Of a stretch of DNA of 64,000 bases, positions 1 to 10,921 are shown in pieces (within the stretch, counting starts at the first letter, position 1; each line of letters opens with the position of its first letter). This DNA is from Linnemannia hyalina (taxonomy: Eukaryota; Mortierellomycota; Mortierellomycetes; Mortierellales; Mortierellaceae). Where the stretch lies: NCBI GenBank assembly GCA_019671135.1, contig JAHRHY010000024.1, positions 682,001 to 746,000 of the forward strand. Reading direction: 5' to 3'. The notes under the pieces were generated by a model. That model worked only from the letters and a program-made list of their open reading frames with translations. It was not told where the DNA came from and did no database searches. The position numbers and the translations under genes are program-made.

Positions 1-1
1 G

Positions 2-341
2 AACAACGACCCCCAGCTCTGCGACTTTATTGAGTCCGAGTACCTCGAGGAGCAGGTCGAGGCCATCAAGAAGATCGCCGACCTCGTCACCCAGCTCAAC
101 CGCGTCGGTGGTGATGGTCTTGGTTGTAAGTTATCTTTTCTCTTTCTTTTCTCCACTTTTCCTCCGATCACCTGTGTGCATGGCAAAATGAAAGGAAAAA
201 AGGGAAAAAAAACGGAGCTTTAATAGCGGCGGTAAAAGTCTCAAAATTGAACCCAGACACTAATCTCTTCCTCCCTATCTCTCTCTCCATTTCCTAGTGT
301 ACCTCTGGGACCAAGAGTTGTTGAAGAACAGCTCCCACTAA
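2..341 (+). CDS. Ferritin, C-terminal part (5' end outside window)
   Basis: Two exons are visible: 2–125 and 298–341, joined in phase through a GTAAGT…TAG intron (126–297). The translated end contains [17 protein letters not shown] followed by [12 protein letters not shown] and ends [14 protein letters not shown]. This is the last helix region and tail of the ferritin family, which stores iron as a ferrihydrite core in a 24-subunit cytosolic cage. The N-terminal part with most ferroxidase-site residues lies before the window, so the subunit type cannot be judged. Family membership is firm. The intron position is inferred from the open frame and the splice consensus. Confidence 0.9.
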
Positions 342-658
342 AGCCGCTCTTCCCTTTGTATCCTTTTCGTTCAAGAATCTCAACCCATATCATTCCCCCT
401 TACCACAATGTGGTTAGCTGTATCATAGTCAAAACAAATAAATCTGTACCCAAGTCTCTCATTACTCTCATTACCTTTTCATCTCCTTATTTTTTGTATC
501 TGTTAACTCTTAATTGCATTTGCATTTGCACCCACGTTGTATGTTTCTCATGGATAAGCAAGAGGAAGAAGGAAGCAATGCGCAGCGGCGATCAACGGCA
601 TTGTCAACGCTCCGTTGTGTGGTCAGAGAGTCAGAAAGGGCCATAATATTATCTGTGC
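342..658. other. 3' flank of ferritin gene
   Basis: About 300 bases between the ferritin stop and the poly(T) start of the next retroposon copy. It is T-rich with no convincing coding frame. It presumably holds the ferritin 3' UTR; I see no clear repeat. Confidence 0.5.
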
Positions 659-1031
659 TTTTTTTTGTACACAATTTTATTTCTCTAACAAACAGCATAG
701 AGAAGTTATTTGGAAGTAGGAGGGGACTACAGACCAAACTCTTCAGTGCACCATCCACCAGTCGCAGTCCGGTCCAGAACCTGGCTCTGCGCAACAATTG
801 TCGCTGCTCTTCACAGCTTAAAGGGAAGAAAATAAAGCTATATACGAATGAAGGGGATTCTTCCCATCCTCTCCATCATTGACAACCTCCTCCTTCCTAA
901 CAAACTCTCCAACAACCGCTCGTCAGCAGCGCGTGTGTCCTTGGTCGCTCCAGGGCACCTTCCTTCATCATGTGTGGCTAGCGAAGCGCCACACGGGCAG
1001 AAACCATCATGCGTAATGTATCCTTGACTTT
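659..1031 (-). mobile_element. 5'-truncated poly(A) retroposon, copy D
   Basis: The sense strand is minus: the plus strand starts with T8 followed by the complement of an AATAAA-containing 3' end. The same sequence recurs at 49018–49540, 49584–50341 and, diverged, from 50362. The translated 3' part carries a Cys/His motif (FCPCGASLATH, then RCPGATKD), ending about 40 residues later. Poly(A) tail, variable 5' truncation and a terminal Cys/His motif fit the 3' end of a non-LTR (LINE-type) retrotransposon (inference). Similarity to the other copies stops near 1031. Unlike copies B and C, no target-site duplication is evident here. Confidence 0.65.
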
Positions 1032-1076
1032 GCGGGTCAAATTTGCAGCCCATACGATTCAGTCAAACCTGTATAG

Positions 1077-1859
1077 TCTACCACTACGTCATCGCTAAAT
1101 GCAGTCAAACAGTACATAATGCTCTGAGATTAAGGCGTAAACATCCGAAAATAGCTCAGTTGGTAGAGCGGGAGACTGTAGTTTGTCTGTCATCTCTAGG
1201 TCCCTGGTTCAAATCCGGGTTTTCGGATATCTTTTGCTTCTGTCATCAACCCCCATCGCTCCACTTTTTTTGTTTTGGTCACACCCAGGAAACGAGCTTT
1301 GCTTGAGAACGATGGCTTTCAACGCGTTTGATAGTTGTTTTCTTCTTCTTGCATTCATTTTCCGACTGAGAGAATCTCTCCTTTTTCCTTGTTCCTTTTT
1401 CCCTGTTCCTTTTCTTTGTTCCTTTTTTTTTTTTCCTGACAGCGACACACTCACGAAAATGAATATATGGATAAAGAAGCACTGAGATTGGAACCCCAAA
1501 GAAAAAAGTAAAGGTCGCGTCTTTGATTTGTTTATTCACTCTGTTCCGCCTGCTTGCCAACTTCTACACGGGGCCTAGTTCCTGAATATAACCAGGTAAA
1601 TAACGATCCTTGGAGGTCTTTTACAACCTTCAATTTAGATTTGGCGCCCTTCGACCAAGGGACTCATCGCGAACACCAACTGTAATTCCTGCAACTTGAC
1701 CGCCACCCATTCCCGCTGCTTCGCTAGTTGTCCCTGTAGCTCCGGAAGGATTGAAAGGATTCGAGGGTGTTGAGAGGCATGTAGTTGACGATGGCGAGCG
1801 CCATTTTTCCTTGGGCATCAAGTGTCACATGTGGTTTGCGAAGATTCTTCACCTTGGGG
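1077..1859 (+). repeat. Left arm of 783-bp perfect inverted repeat
   Basis: This arm is the reverse complement of 4182–4964, with no length difference: paired coordinates always sum to 6041. The arms share the tRNA-Tyr, a T12/A12 run and the 3' part of an F-box pseudogene. Identity ends abruptly outside (base 1076/4965). Inside 1859/4182 it continues as diverged F-box homology. Either the duplication is recent or gene conversion has kept the arms alike. Confidence 0.92.
1145..1227 (+). tRNA. tRNA-Tyr(GTA) with 10-nt intron
   Basis: A full cloverleaf can be drawn. The acceptor stem CCGAAAA pairs with TTTTCGG and the discriminator is A (1227). The D arm is GCTC/GAGC with loop AGTTGGTA. The anticodon stem GGAGA/TCTCT encloses loop CTGTAGA with anticodon GTA at 1178–1180. 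The T arm CCTGG/CCGGG has loop TTCAAAT. A 10-nt intron (1182–1191) sits one base 3' of the anticodon, the canonical place for eukaryotic tRNA-Tyr introns. C1–G72 and A73 are the usual eukaryotic tyrosine identity elements. An identical gene lies in the other arm on the minus strand. Confidence 0.93.
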
Positions 1860-2583
1860 TACTAAGCGACAATGTTGCTAGCGATGACGGGATCTGGTCG
1901 TTGTAGATTGTAGGGGCATCCATAATGGCGAAGTTTCGGGAGGTACTTGGGGAGGGAGATAATGAGGTCCCCGTCGATGTTGCTGTTCTCGACGATCAGC
2001 CAGTCCATCCATCATCTCAGATGCTCCTTGCGCCGCTCTATGATAGGACTCAGCAGCGTCGACGCTGTCTCTGTGAAATCTTTGTCTTGCCTTGGCTTTG
2101 GCGCCAATGGCGGTGGTGGTGAGTGTACGGAGACAATATCGTCGATAGTAAGGGAGAGGGACTCGATCAGCGGCGAGCAATGGTATACGACGGCAGCGAG
2201 AAATGTCTCGACAAGGAGATCCATTGCCGGTACCTTGATGGCAAGGGATCTTAGAGTGTGGATAGACGAGAGAACTCTTGTCAGAAGGTTGAGGTGAGTA
2301 TCCGCCCTAATGTTCATGGGACCTAGGTCAAGGACAGTGAGACATGGACTGAAGTAGGCGACATACGACATACAGGAACTGGGCAGCGACGACGTCTTTT
2401 TTGTAGAGAGTGTCCAGCAGAGTGTCGCGGGAGAGGATAGACGCGAGTTGAATCGGACTGGCCAATTGACGCGGGACTGTGGTGTTGGTGTCGGTGGTTG
2501 TGAGAAGAGTGAGAAGAGTGAGAAGAGTGATACGAGTGAGACGAGGGTAAGAAAGAGTAACGGGAGGTGAATGGAGTCCATTT
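1630..2583 (-). pseudogene. Decayed F-box/LRR-like gene, left copy
   Basis: The minus strand is homologous to the right copy (3242–4411) but lacks the F-box. It starts with a repeat-derived leucine/serine tract (from a GTGAGAAGA repeat near 2500–2540), then shows LRR-like segments around YVAYFSPCLTVLDL and SPLIESLSL. An in-frame TGA near 2012 interrupts the frame; coding similarity continues after it (SLPKYLPKLRHYGCPYNL) to another stop and then into the shared arm. This is a pseudogene of the large F-box family common in these fungi (inference). Confidence 0.6.
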
Positions 2584-3241
2584 TATATTTCATTTGTCTT
2601 ACATGATGAGCGCATTTGTGGTGGTGATAGAGAACACAAATGGCCAGTGCGTCGTGCCTTTGTTAAGCGGAAGCCAAAAACGTGTTGTGGTAGTTTATAG
2701 ATCTTGGTCTCTCTATGTTGGTCCGCGCATCTTGACGGGCGTGAGAGTAGGCAGGCAACAAAACGACAAAATCAGCTTCGAGCAAGCTGAATGTTGAATG
2801 AAAAGTGAGTGTTTTTTTTATTCTTTTCTCAAAGAATTTTGGTGATCATCAGTATTGATGATCCCACAAGTGTCATTTTTCAGGAACCATCACCTCCTCA
2901 AGAAATCTTGAATCGAAGGGAGAGAGGAGAATTCGGTTCAGGCACGCAAACATTCTCAACGCAAAGAACGCTGACCACCACCACCATCACTACCAAGATG
3001 CTATGTCGCTTCCAGCTCGTCATCCATCACTTTGGAAAGGCATTAGGAGAACAACAGTTACAGAAGAGAAGGAACGGTAACAGTAGTCCAACCAACTCCA
3101 ACGCTGCTCAGTTGTTTGAATCCCCTTTTTTTTGCTTTTTGAGCACGTTTCTTGTTCTCCCCACACTGCCTCCTCTTTATTTCTTTCACCTCTCTTTCAC
3201 CCTTTCATCTTCACCACCTCCTTCCTAACTCTTTCGCCATC

Positions 3242-4411
3242 ATGGACCCTGCACTAGACCGATTCAAGAACACGAATGAACTCGTCATCATCGTCACCTC
3301 ATTCCTCGAACCACAAGACATCCTCTCATTCCGTCTCATCTCTCGCAATGTCCACGCCATCTGTCAACAGTTCTTCTACCGTGCCGTCCACCTCAACAAC
3401 CGCTGGCCATGTGACGCGCTGCAGGACCTAGTCAAGCATGCGGGGTCAAGGCAGACCAACAATCCATCTCACACTACTACTCGGCCACCGTTGACACTTT
3501 AATTCAGGACCTTACAGCCCCGATACTCTTTTTAGAACATGCGTCTCCCGTTTGATATCACCGACGAAGCCTCAGGCCAATTGACCAGCCCAGTTCAACT
3601 CGCATCCCTTCTCTCCCATGAGAACCTTCTGGACAATCGCTGCAGAAGAAACGCCTTTGGTGCCCAGCTGCTATACATTGCCTGCTTCAGTCCTCGCCTC
3701 ACCGTCGTCGACCTGGATCGGATTTACTTTAAGACATACCTCAAACGCAACTTCTTGGCAAGGACCATCTCCTCTCTCTTCACTCCCCAATCTCTGTCTC
3801 TGTCGGCCAGGACAATGTACCGTACTCTGATACCGAACAATTCCCCACGGCAGTTGTCATGAACTGTCCATCACTTGTCGAGTCACTTACTCTCTGTATC
3901 GACCCCATTCGGAGGGGTGAAATCGATCCAGAAACGCAACAACAGGACTTGGACGGATTGATGGACACCGCATTGACACTGTTGTCATGGCACGAAAGGA
4001 ACCGTTGCAGCGGTGGCTATCGAGAGTAAGCTCATCGACGCCGACATTTCATCTCGCTCCCCAAGTATCTCCCGGAGCTCGCCACTATGGATGTACCCAC
4101 AGTCTATAACCCAAACGCTTGGGAGGAACCTCATCAACCGACTCAAATCATCAGCGTCTCTAGCAACATTATCGCTCAGCGCCCCAAGGTGAAGAATCTT
4201 CGCAAACCACATGTGACACTTGATGCCCAAGGAAAAATGGCGCTCGCCATCGTCAACTACATGCCTCTCAACACCCTCGAATCCTTTCAATCCTTCCGGA
4301 GCTACAGGGACAACTAGCGAAGCAGCGGGAATGGGTGGCGGTCAAGTTGCAGGAATTACAGTTGGTGTTCGCGATGAGTCCCTTGGTCGAAGGGCGCCAA
4401 ATCTAAATTGA
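3242..4411 (+). pseudogene. Decayed F-box/LRR-like gene, right copy
   Basis: The first ORF (3242–3502) begins with an F-box: NELVIIVTSFLEPQDILSF then RLISRNVHAICQQFFYRAV. F-box proteins are substrate receptors of SCF ubiquitin ligases. Beyond that the frame breaks repeatedly: pieces at 3539–3862, about 3858–4028 and 4040–4316 lie in different frames. Together they read as LRR-like segments (PRLTVVDL, CPSLVESLTLCID, SPKYLPELATMDV). The end, past a further shift, reads LAKQREWVAVKLQELQLVF. No set of GT–AG introns that I can see restores one frame, so I call it a pseudogene. Confidence 0.6.
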
Positions 4412-4964
4412 AGGTTGTAAAAGACCTCCAAGGATCGTTATTTACCTGGTTATATTCAGGAACTAGGCCCCGTGTAGAAGTTGGCAAGCAGGCGGAACAG
4501 AGTGAATAAACAAATCAAAGACGCGACCTTTACTTTTTTCTTTGGGGTTCCAATCTCAGTGCTTCTTTATCCATATATTCATTTTCGTGAGTGTGTCGCT
4601 GTCAGGAAAAAAAAAAAAGGAACAAAGAAAAGGAACAGGGAAAAAGGAACAAGGAAAAAGGAGAGATTCTCTCAGTCGGAAAATGAATGCAAGAAGAAGA
4701 AAACAACTATCAAACGCGTTGAAAGCCATCGTTCTCAAGCAAAGCTCGTTTCCTGGGTGTGACCAAAACAAAAAAAGTGGAGCGATGGGGGTTGATGACA
4801 GAAGCAAAAGATATCCGAAAACCCGGATTTGAACCAGGGACCTAGAGATGACAGACAAACTACAGTCTCCCGCTCTACCAACTGAGCTATTTTCGGATGT
4901 TTACGCCTTAATCTCAGAGCATTATGTACTGTTTGACTGCATTTAGCGATGACGTAGTGGTAGA
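4182..4964 (-). repeat. Right arm of 783-bp perfect inverted repeat
   Basis: Reverse complement of 1077–1859; see the left arm. The spacer between the arms is 2322 bp and holds the diverged 5' halves of the two F-box pseudogenes, which point away from each other. Confidence 0.92.
4814..4896 (-). tRNA. tRNA-Tyr(GTA) with 10-nt intron, second copy
   Basis: Exact reverse complement of the gene at 1145–1227, with the same 10-nt intron and cloverleaf. It lies in the outer half of the right arm. Both copies keep intact A and B box promoter sequences (GCTCAGTTGGTAGAGC and GGTTCAAATCC), so both could be transcribed. Confidence 0.93.
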
Positions 4965-6289
4965 TTTAATTAAATGATTTGATCGTGAATGCTACCTTTT
5001 GCGCCGCTAATTTTGTTTCCTCTTGCTTTGCCCAATCTTCGGCCTCTTGTTGTTTAGAAGATGGTGACCAGTCCGTCTAAAACTAAGATCACCAACACTT
5101 GACGCAAGAAATGAAGATATGCTTCGTTCCAAGTTGGCGACGGTAATGAAGGAGTAAGAAAATATAATACGTGTCATATTCAGTACTTTTGTTTTCCAAT
5201 TGCAGGGGTTTTTTTTCCGCTCGCAATTGCGCTACAAACGACGAAGAGTGCAGAGTTTGTCAAACGAGTTTTTTTTATTGCTAGACTATAGTGAATGGGT
5301 AAATGGGAAGACGAGCATCAATGCGGAGAGACAGAATGAGGACGAGGGGTGAGAGGGTGTTTTTTTTTGTGTTGTTGGCAGCGACTGTGTCAACTTGAAC
5401 AATGGGATCAACAAAAACAAATCGTGACATTTTTATTTCTCCGGGGACATGGAAAATTGCTCAGCAGGGTCGACTGGAGTGATATTGCAGAACATTTATG
5501 TGTAGTGTTTCTATTAGGGATATCGAAGAAGTGTTCGTTCGGAGTGTAGAGAGGCCACATGGGTGAATTCTTCCCCTAGTAGGAGGCTCAAACGGAGGTG
5601 GATTTCCCGGATCGGACAGGGGCACGCACATGAGAGGAAATGACCAATTGATGAATTCTCACTCACGTTCATTTCGTTCATTTTTTCAAAAGCACCTGTC
5701 GCCACTCTTTTTTTTCTGGGATCAAAGAAACTCGGGCAGCATGGATATTCAATTGAACATGCTGCTGTCGCCTAACTCGAGTTGAGTAAACCCAGGTATC
5801 GGAATCTTCAGACAACCCCTTTTCAAAGGGTGACCCGATCGAGGTGTCCAATTGTCCAAGTATATTGTGTGGGTGTGAATAATGCAGGGTGAACTGGAAA
5901 CCCAAAAACAAGGAAAAAAAGAGATCGCCTTGTTCCACAACGACGTAATGTCCGGAAGATTGAATTGCCCAGCGAATCGACGATGTAAACAACGCAAGGC
6001 CATACTTGTCCTCTTCCCTTTCCTTCTCCCTTCCTTTTTTCCACCCCTACCAACCCTACCACTTCCACCATGCTCCAGTCAACCTATCGCTGTCAACATT
6101 GATCACCTGCACGCGACGTATAAAACCGAAGCAGTCCACCCAGCCCTTTCCGCAGACCTCCCTCACATTACAAATACCCCTCGCAACAGACACCCATCCT
6201 TCACCTTCGTCTCCTCTTTCCCTCTTTCCCACTTCGCTTCCCATAAGTCAACCCCTCGACACGACTGCGCACGTAAAACAAGAAGAACG
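4965..6289. other. Intergenic, no gene seen
   Basis: 1.3 kb between the inverted repeat and the ceramidase start codon. Short ORFs lack recognisable domains. The last 200 bases are C/T-rich, typical of promoters and 5' UTRs in this genome. Confidence 0.5.
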
Positions 6290-7661
6290 ATGGCGCCGAC
6301 AGTGATCGCAGCAGGCAGCTCAGCAGCATTTGACCGGGTCGGATATTGGTCCCCCAGCACCTCATCTGTCGACTGGTGTGAGAACAACTACGTTGTCTCC
6401 TTCTACATCGCCGAGTACCGTATCCTTTTTTTGTCGTTATTGTCACCCTCCAGGGAATGGATGGTTGCATTGAGAATATTAATTCTTGTGTAACTCATGC
6501 CCAGATTTCTTCTTACCGGTGTTTGTTCTGGGCGAAATAGATTCTGGAACACGATCTCGAACGCGGCATGTTTCGCAGCGGCGGTGATCGCATATCACTT
6601 CTTTCCTGGTGTCAAGGAGGCCCGGTTTAGGTACCTCTTTGGGACTCTCTTCCTTGTCGGGGTTGGGTCCATGCTCTTCCACGGCACCCTCCGCCACAAA
6701 ATGCAGCTCCTTGGTAAGAATTAAGACAGAAAAAGGATGAAAGAACGTCATTTACTCATTCCACCCATGGTCCTAGCGCCTTTTTTAATGGATTGTGCCA
6801 ATTAGCTCGTCGTTCTCTCTAACGTTTTCGACATTTTTTGTTCATTGGGGTATAGATGAGTTGCCGATGTTGTATTCGGCGACTATTATTCTTTTTATAC
6901 TTGTCGAGGCCAAGCATGGACCCCAGGGCCAGTGGTTCCCTCTCCTCCTTGCAGCGTGGTTAGGTAATGATCTCCTTTTTGTGTATCTCACTTTATGTCT
7001 CCAGGATTGGTTCAAAGAGACAAGTGTTTCAATACTAATATGAACATGCCACTATCAACCCATCACCATCAAACCAAACACAACCATTGTACCTGAATTC
7101 TAACGCCTACCTCTTTCTCTCTTTCTTATCCACAAACGCGCACAATCAGCTACAACAACAATAATCTTCTCAACAGCAACAGGGCACCTCCAATTCTACA
7201 CCTTCCAAACAACCTACACCCTCCTCCAATTCGGCATGATCTACTACCTCCGCACCCTCCACGTCCAACAACGTACTTTCAAAGGCCCCAACCCTCTCAT
7301 CTCCACTCTCATCCGTCGTGCTCTCGGATTCGCTTTATTCGCAGTATCGATCTGGTTGATTGATTTGAGGGCGTGCGAGTATGTCAATGGGCTAACGGGG
7401 AAGTCGGTGTTGAGGTGGAATTTGCAGTTACATGCTTGGTGGCATGTTTTTTCGGCAATCGCGTTGTATCATGCAACGATGTTGGTGATTTATTATCATT
7501 TCGATGTCAGAACCAACCTTGGATACATTGGTGAGAAAGGTGCAAATCAACAACAAGCAGGACAGAAACAACAGGAACGGCAACAGCACCAGCAGCCATA
7601 TGTCGACCACTGGATGGGTCTTGTTCCTGTGATCCGACTCCGTCGTTCAAAAGGGGTGTAA
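6290..7661 (+). CDS. Alkaline (phyto)ceramidase
   Basis: Four exons, 6290–6414, 6541–6713, 6856–6963 and 7150–7661, give 305 residues with all phases closing. The protein is an ACER/YPC1/YDC1-type membrane hydrolase that splits (phyto)ceramide into sphingoid base and fatty acid in the ER/Golgi. Family hallmarks are present: VDWCENNYVVS near the N-terminus, MLFHGTLRHKMQLLDELPM (His and Asp of the metal site) and LHAWWH (two further His ligands), plus several hydrophobic segments. The last ~40 residues are Q-rich and hydrophilic. A poly(A) signal TAATAAAA is at 7919. It converges on the SUR2-like gene, whose product hydroxylates the same lipid backbone. Confidence 0.92.
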
Positions 7662-8177
7662 AATAAGTCCCAATATCTCCGCTGCAGGATGACACTGCTT
7701 CTCTCGATGCAATATGACAAGCTCCGGTCGGGACAAGAAGCAGGAGGTGTGTCTGGTACCTCCGAGCTACATGCACATTACACAGGGTCCTTATTATATT
7801 TTTCAAAGCCTCTCCTCTTGTCTTCTCCTCTTTCTCCTGTAGTTTCTCGCACATACATTATCACATCATACATGTACTTTTTTCATGTGGTGTTTATTCT
7901 CATCTGTTTTAGCGATTAGTAATAAAACGAGGGATTAGGATATTGTAAGCAGGGAGAGTGAGAGTGAATGGTTGATTATGAAAGAAAAAAAAAGATGAGG
8001 TGGATATAAGTGAATGGTTTTTTGTACAGAAAAAGGGATGAGTTGGTGAAGGGGGGATATTACAAGATTATTAACACAGGTGCCATAGGCAACAAGAGGG
8101 GAGCACAAGAGGTAAGAATTAGCGCGCGTGCGACAAATACAAAAACGGTAAAAGAGAAAAAGAACAAAGACTCCAGC
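7662..8177. other. Shared 3' region of two convergent genes
   Basis: 516 bases between the ceramidase stop and the SUR2-like stop. It contains AATAAA near 7920 for the plus-strand gene and A/T-rich sequence for the other. No further gene is seen. Confidence 0.5.
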
Positions 8178-10921
8178 TTAAAGAGCCTTGCCCTGTCCCT
8201 TGCCAGAGACATTGCCATTGTCGACGCGAACACGGGTCGCAAGGAGCTCACGGTATCCAGGAAGCTCAACCGCAGTCGTCGTCGACGTTGCCTGCTTTTG
8301 CATTGTTGTTGCTGAAGCAACACTGGTCGAGTTGCCATCAAAGCCGACAGAGGAAGATGTGCGACGAAGCACAGATGCTGCGGGTCCACGCAACTTCTCA
8401 TCGTTCTCCTCATGACTATCGTTTCCGCTGTTGTTACCGCTGCTGTGGACATCTTCGTCTTTGTTATGGATAGGCTTGGCTCCGATGGCGACGGCCTCGT
8501 TGTTGGTCAGGGTCAAGGGCGAGGTCTTGGGATTGTTGAGGGCAGAGAGACGGGCGGCCTTGCGCTCCTCCTTCATCTTGATGATCTTGTTGGCCTCCTC
8601 ACGCGACATGTGTGTGCCCAGGACGTGATCCCAGATGGTACCAAAGGGCTGAGAGAAGTTGCTCTTGATGCCAAAGTTCTGGTGATGAATGTCATGGCTA
8701 AAAGGACGAGCGAATAAAGGGGAGGAGAGGATTGGTTGGTGTCAAATCTAAAAATGAAATGCAGGAATGTGACGAAACAGTACACAGAACTTACTAGTCA
8801 GCGTTGTTCCAGAAGAGAGTCTGGAGAGGGTTGAAGGGCAAGTTGTATCCGCAGTGGTCGTCGACAGTCTTCAAGGTCGAGAAGGAGAAGAAGGCCAAGG
8901 CACCACGGTTACCCATGCCGCTGAGAAGGAATGCCAGCGAGGCTCCGACACTATCCATCAAGAAGCCCTCGAAGGGGTGGTTGTAGAGGGCGCCAAAGGA
9001 GTAGGTGACGTAGAGGCGGTGGTGGCGCGAGTGAAAGTGCTTGTAGAGATATGGCACGTTGTGGAAGAGGCGGTGGAGGAAGTACTGCCATGTGTCGAGG
9101 ACGCTCATGGCGAGGAAGAAGCGGGCGGCGGTCTCAAGGTAAAAGTAGGCGATGTGGGCCATGGTTTGGATGGTGGCCTGGGTGAAGACAGTCTGGAGTC
9201 CTGCAAGGGTAATGAGCGAAGAAATCCACATCTGGTATTTGGCCAAGGAAGCCTCGTCGTCAAAAATCATATCCGAGTCATCTGCAACGACCACAATGAA
9301 TCCAAGGGCAGTCTAGAAACGCAATAGTCGAGAGCACGCAAAGATAATCGCAAATAAAGATGTCGGTTAGTATCCATGTAAGTTTTGGCAATGGCAGTTT
9401 ATAAAAATAAAACGCCTACTTAGTAGACCAGGCGAGCGGGTTGGGACCTTGACTCTGTTCGTCCAAAACAACAAACATAAGCACGAGCTGTTTGACACGT
9501 AAGTACGGACAATAATAACAGCAGCAAGGAAAAGGGCTCTGAAGAAATGACCGAATGTTGTCCCGGCGGGAGTGAAAATTGCGACCCGAATTCGACATCA
9601 ACCCTTTTCTCTTTTTGTCCGCACCCTAATCGAATGCTAGTAAACCCCAAGAGGGCTTCAAGCAACACAGCGCAATGCCCACAACTACAAAAGACGCCGT
9701 GAAGATGAAAAAAGGGAAAGCGCAGCAACATTGGCTGTTATCCAGACACACTCACGGATGAAGATTCTTATTTTTTTTCTGCCTTGTCTCTCGACTCTGC
9801 CATGTTCGTATCGCGTAAATGACAGTCCCTCAGTGATTCCATCCATCCAGGCTGTGGGCTTTTTCTTGTTCTTTTTGACCCATCTTGTGCCCAACGGTCA
9901 ATGGCCTTATTTTCGTGGTCGTCCACGTATAAATCGGGTGAGCGATGGTGTATGGAGTTGGTGAAAATTGGACGCGAGAACAGCCCAGCAAAAAACAGCA
10001 TACTTGAAGTGAACACCACAGTCAGCTTGAAGACAAGCCTTGTACTTTTGTACCCTCTGTATTCCCAATGATCCCACTGTGTATCGTGCTCTTATTGTTG
10101 CGGTTGTTGTGTAAAGATTGTTGTGGTTGTAATTCTTGTTAGTGTAGAAGTAGGATCGGGGTGGCCGATAAAAATGCCATAGATGGATGGACGTCTTTAT
10201 CATTCCCCTCCCCCACCTTTCCCTGTTCTTTTTTGTCTCCTTCTCCAACCCTCGCTTCTCCCCCCCCCTCCTATGAATGGTGTCTACTCCTCCTGTTCTT
10301 ATTGTTCCCCGATAGCGTTTTCTGTGGTGCATACCATCCCGTGTTCCCTTTTCGCATCCAGTCCAGTCCAGTCCCTCCTTTCTTCGTCCCCCACAGACCC
10401 TCTTGCTTTGACAACAAAAGACAAAAACCACGAAAAAGGATAAAACAGACAAAACGAGAAACACACGCCAAGAAAGACCACAATGATCATTTTCTGGCTT
10501 GGAACTCTTTTTTCTTGGATCTTCCTTCAATCGTACACGGCTTCCTTCTTCTCTTCTCTTCAGCTCTGATACTTTGTTTTTGAAAGGGGATGGAGGCGAG
10601 GAATGCGTGTTGTTGTTTGTTTGTAGTGTTCTTTGGTTGAGGGGAAATAAGGATATTGTCCTTGTTTCTGTCGCTATAGTTGTTACGTACCTGGAGAAGC
10701 TGCTGGATGATGACGGCCTTGATGACCTCATGGAGAGAGACTCTGTTGCGGGTCTCCTCTTCCTTGTCGTGGAGCCTGTACTTTTCGAACCAGGGGTACT
10801 CTTGGAGGGAGATCCAGTGGAAGAAGAGCGAGTAGGCCCAGTAAACGATCACAGGCAGCAGGAGGGCCAGCGACTGATCGCTTATGAACGAAAACAACGG
10901 GCCTTGAACCGTAGGTGCCAT
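8178..10921 (-). CDS. SUR2: Sphinganine C4-hydroxylase (SUR2-type)
   Basis: Exons on the minus strand: 10691–10921, 8795–9312 and 8178–8697, giving 422 residues with closed phases. The protein belongs to the fatty-acid-hydroxylase superfamily of di-iron ER enzymes; SUR2 converts dihydrosphingosine to phytosphingosine. His boxes are HRLFH (about residues 157–161), HSRHH (171–175) and HDIHH (251–255). The exon 1/2 junction reads QQLLQ–TALGF, continuous with the family, so nothing is missing in the 1378-base first intron. The C-terminal ~140 residues are hydrophilic, S/T/N-rich and longer than in yeast. The neighbouring ceramidase acts on the products of this pathway. Confidence 0.93.
9313..10690 (-). 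other. Unusually long intron 1 of the SUR2-like gene
   Basis: 1378 bases, bounded by GTACGT and CTAG on the minus strand. Other introns in this window are mostly 60–340 bases. It holds pyrimidine-rich plus-strand tracts (10190–10330) and a long minus-strand open frame that continues out of exon 1's region, but no recognisable domain. It may contain regulatory sequence or an unrecognised non-coding RNA. Confidence 0.6.

Noticed and set aside
9907..10731. 274-codon minus-strand ORF overlapping the SUR2-like intron
   Set aside because: Lies mainly in the intron, overlaps exon 1 in another frame, is R/K/S-rich and has no domain.
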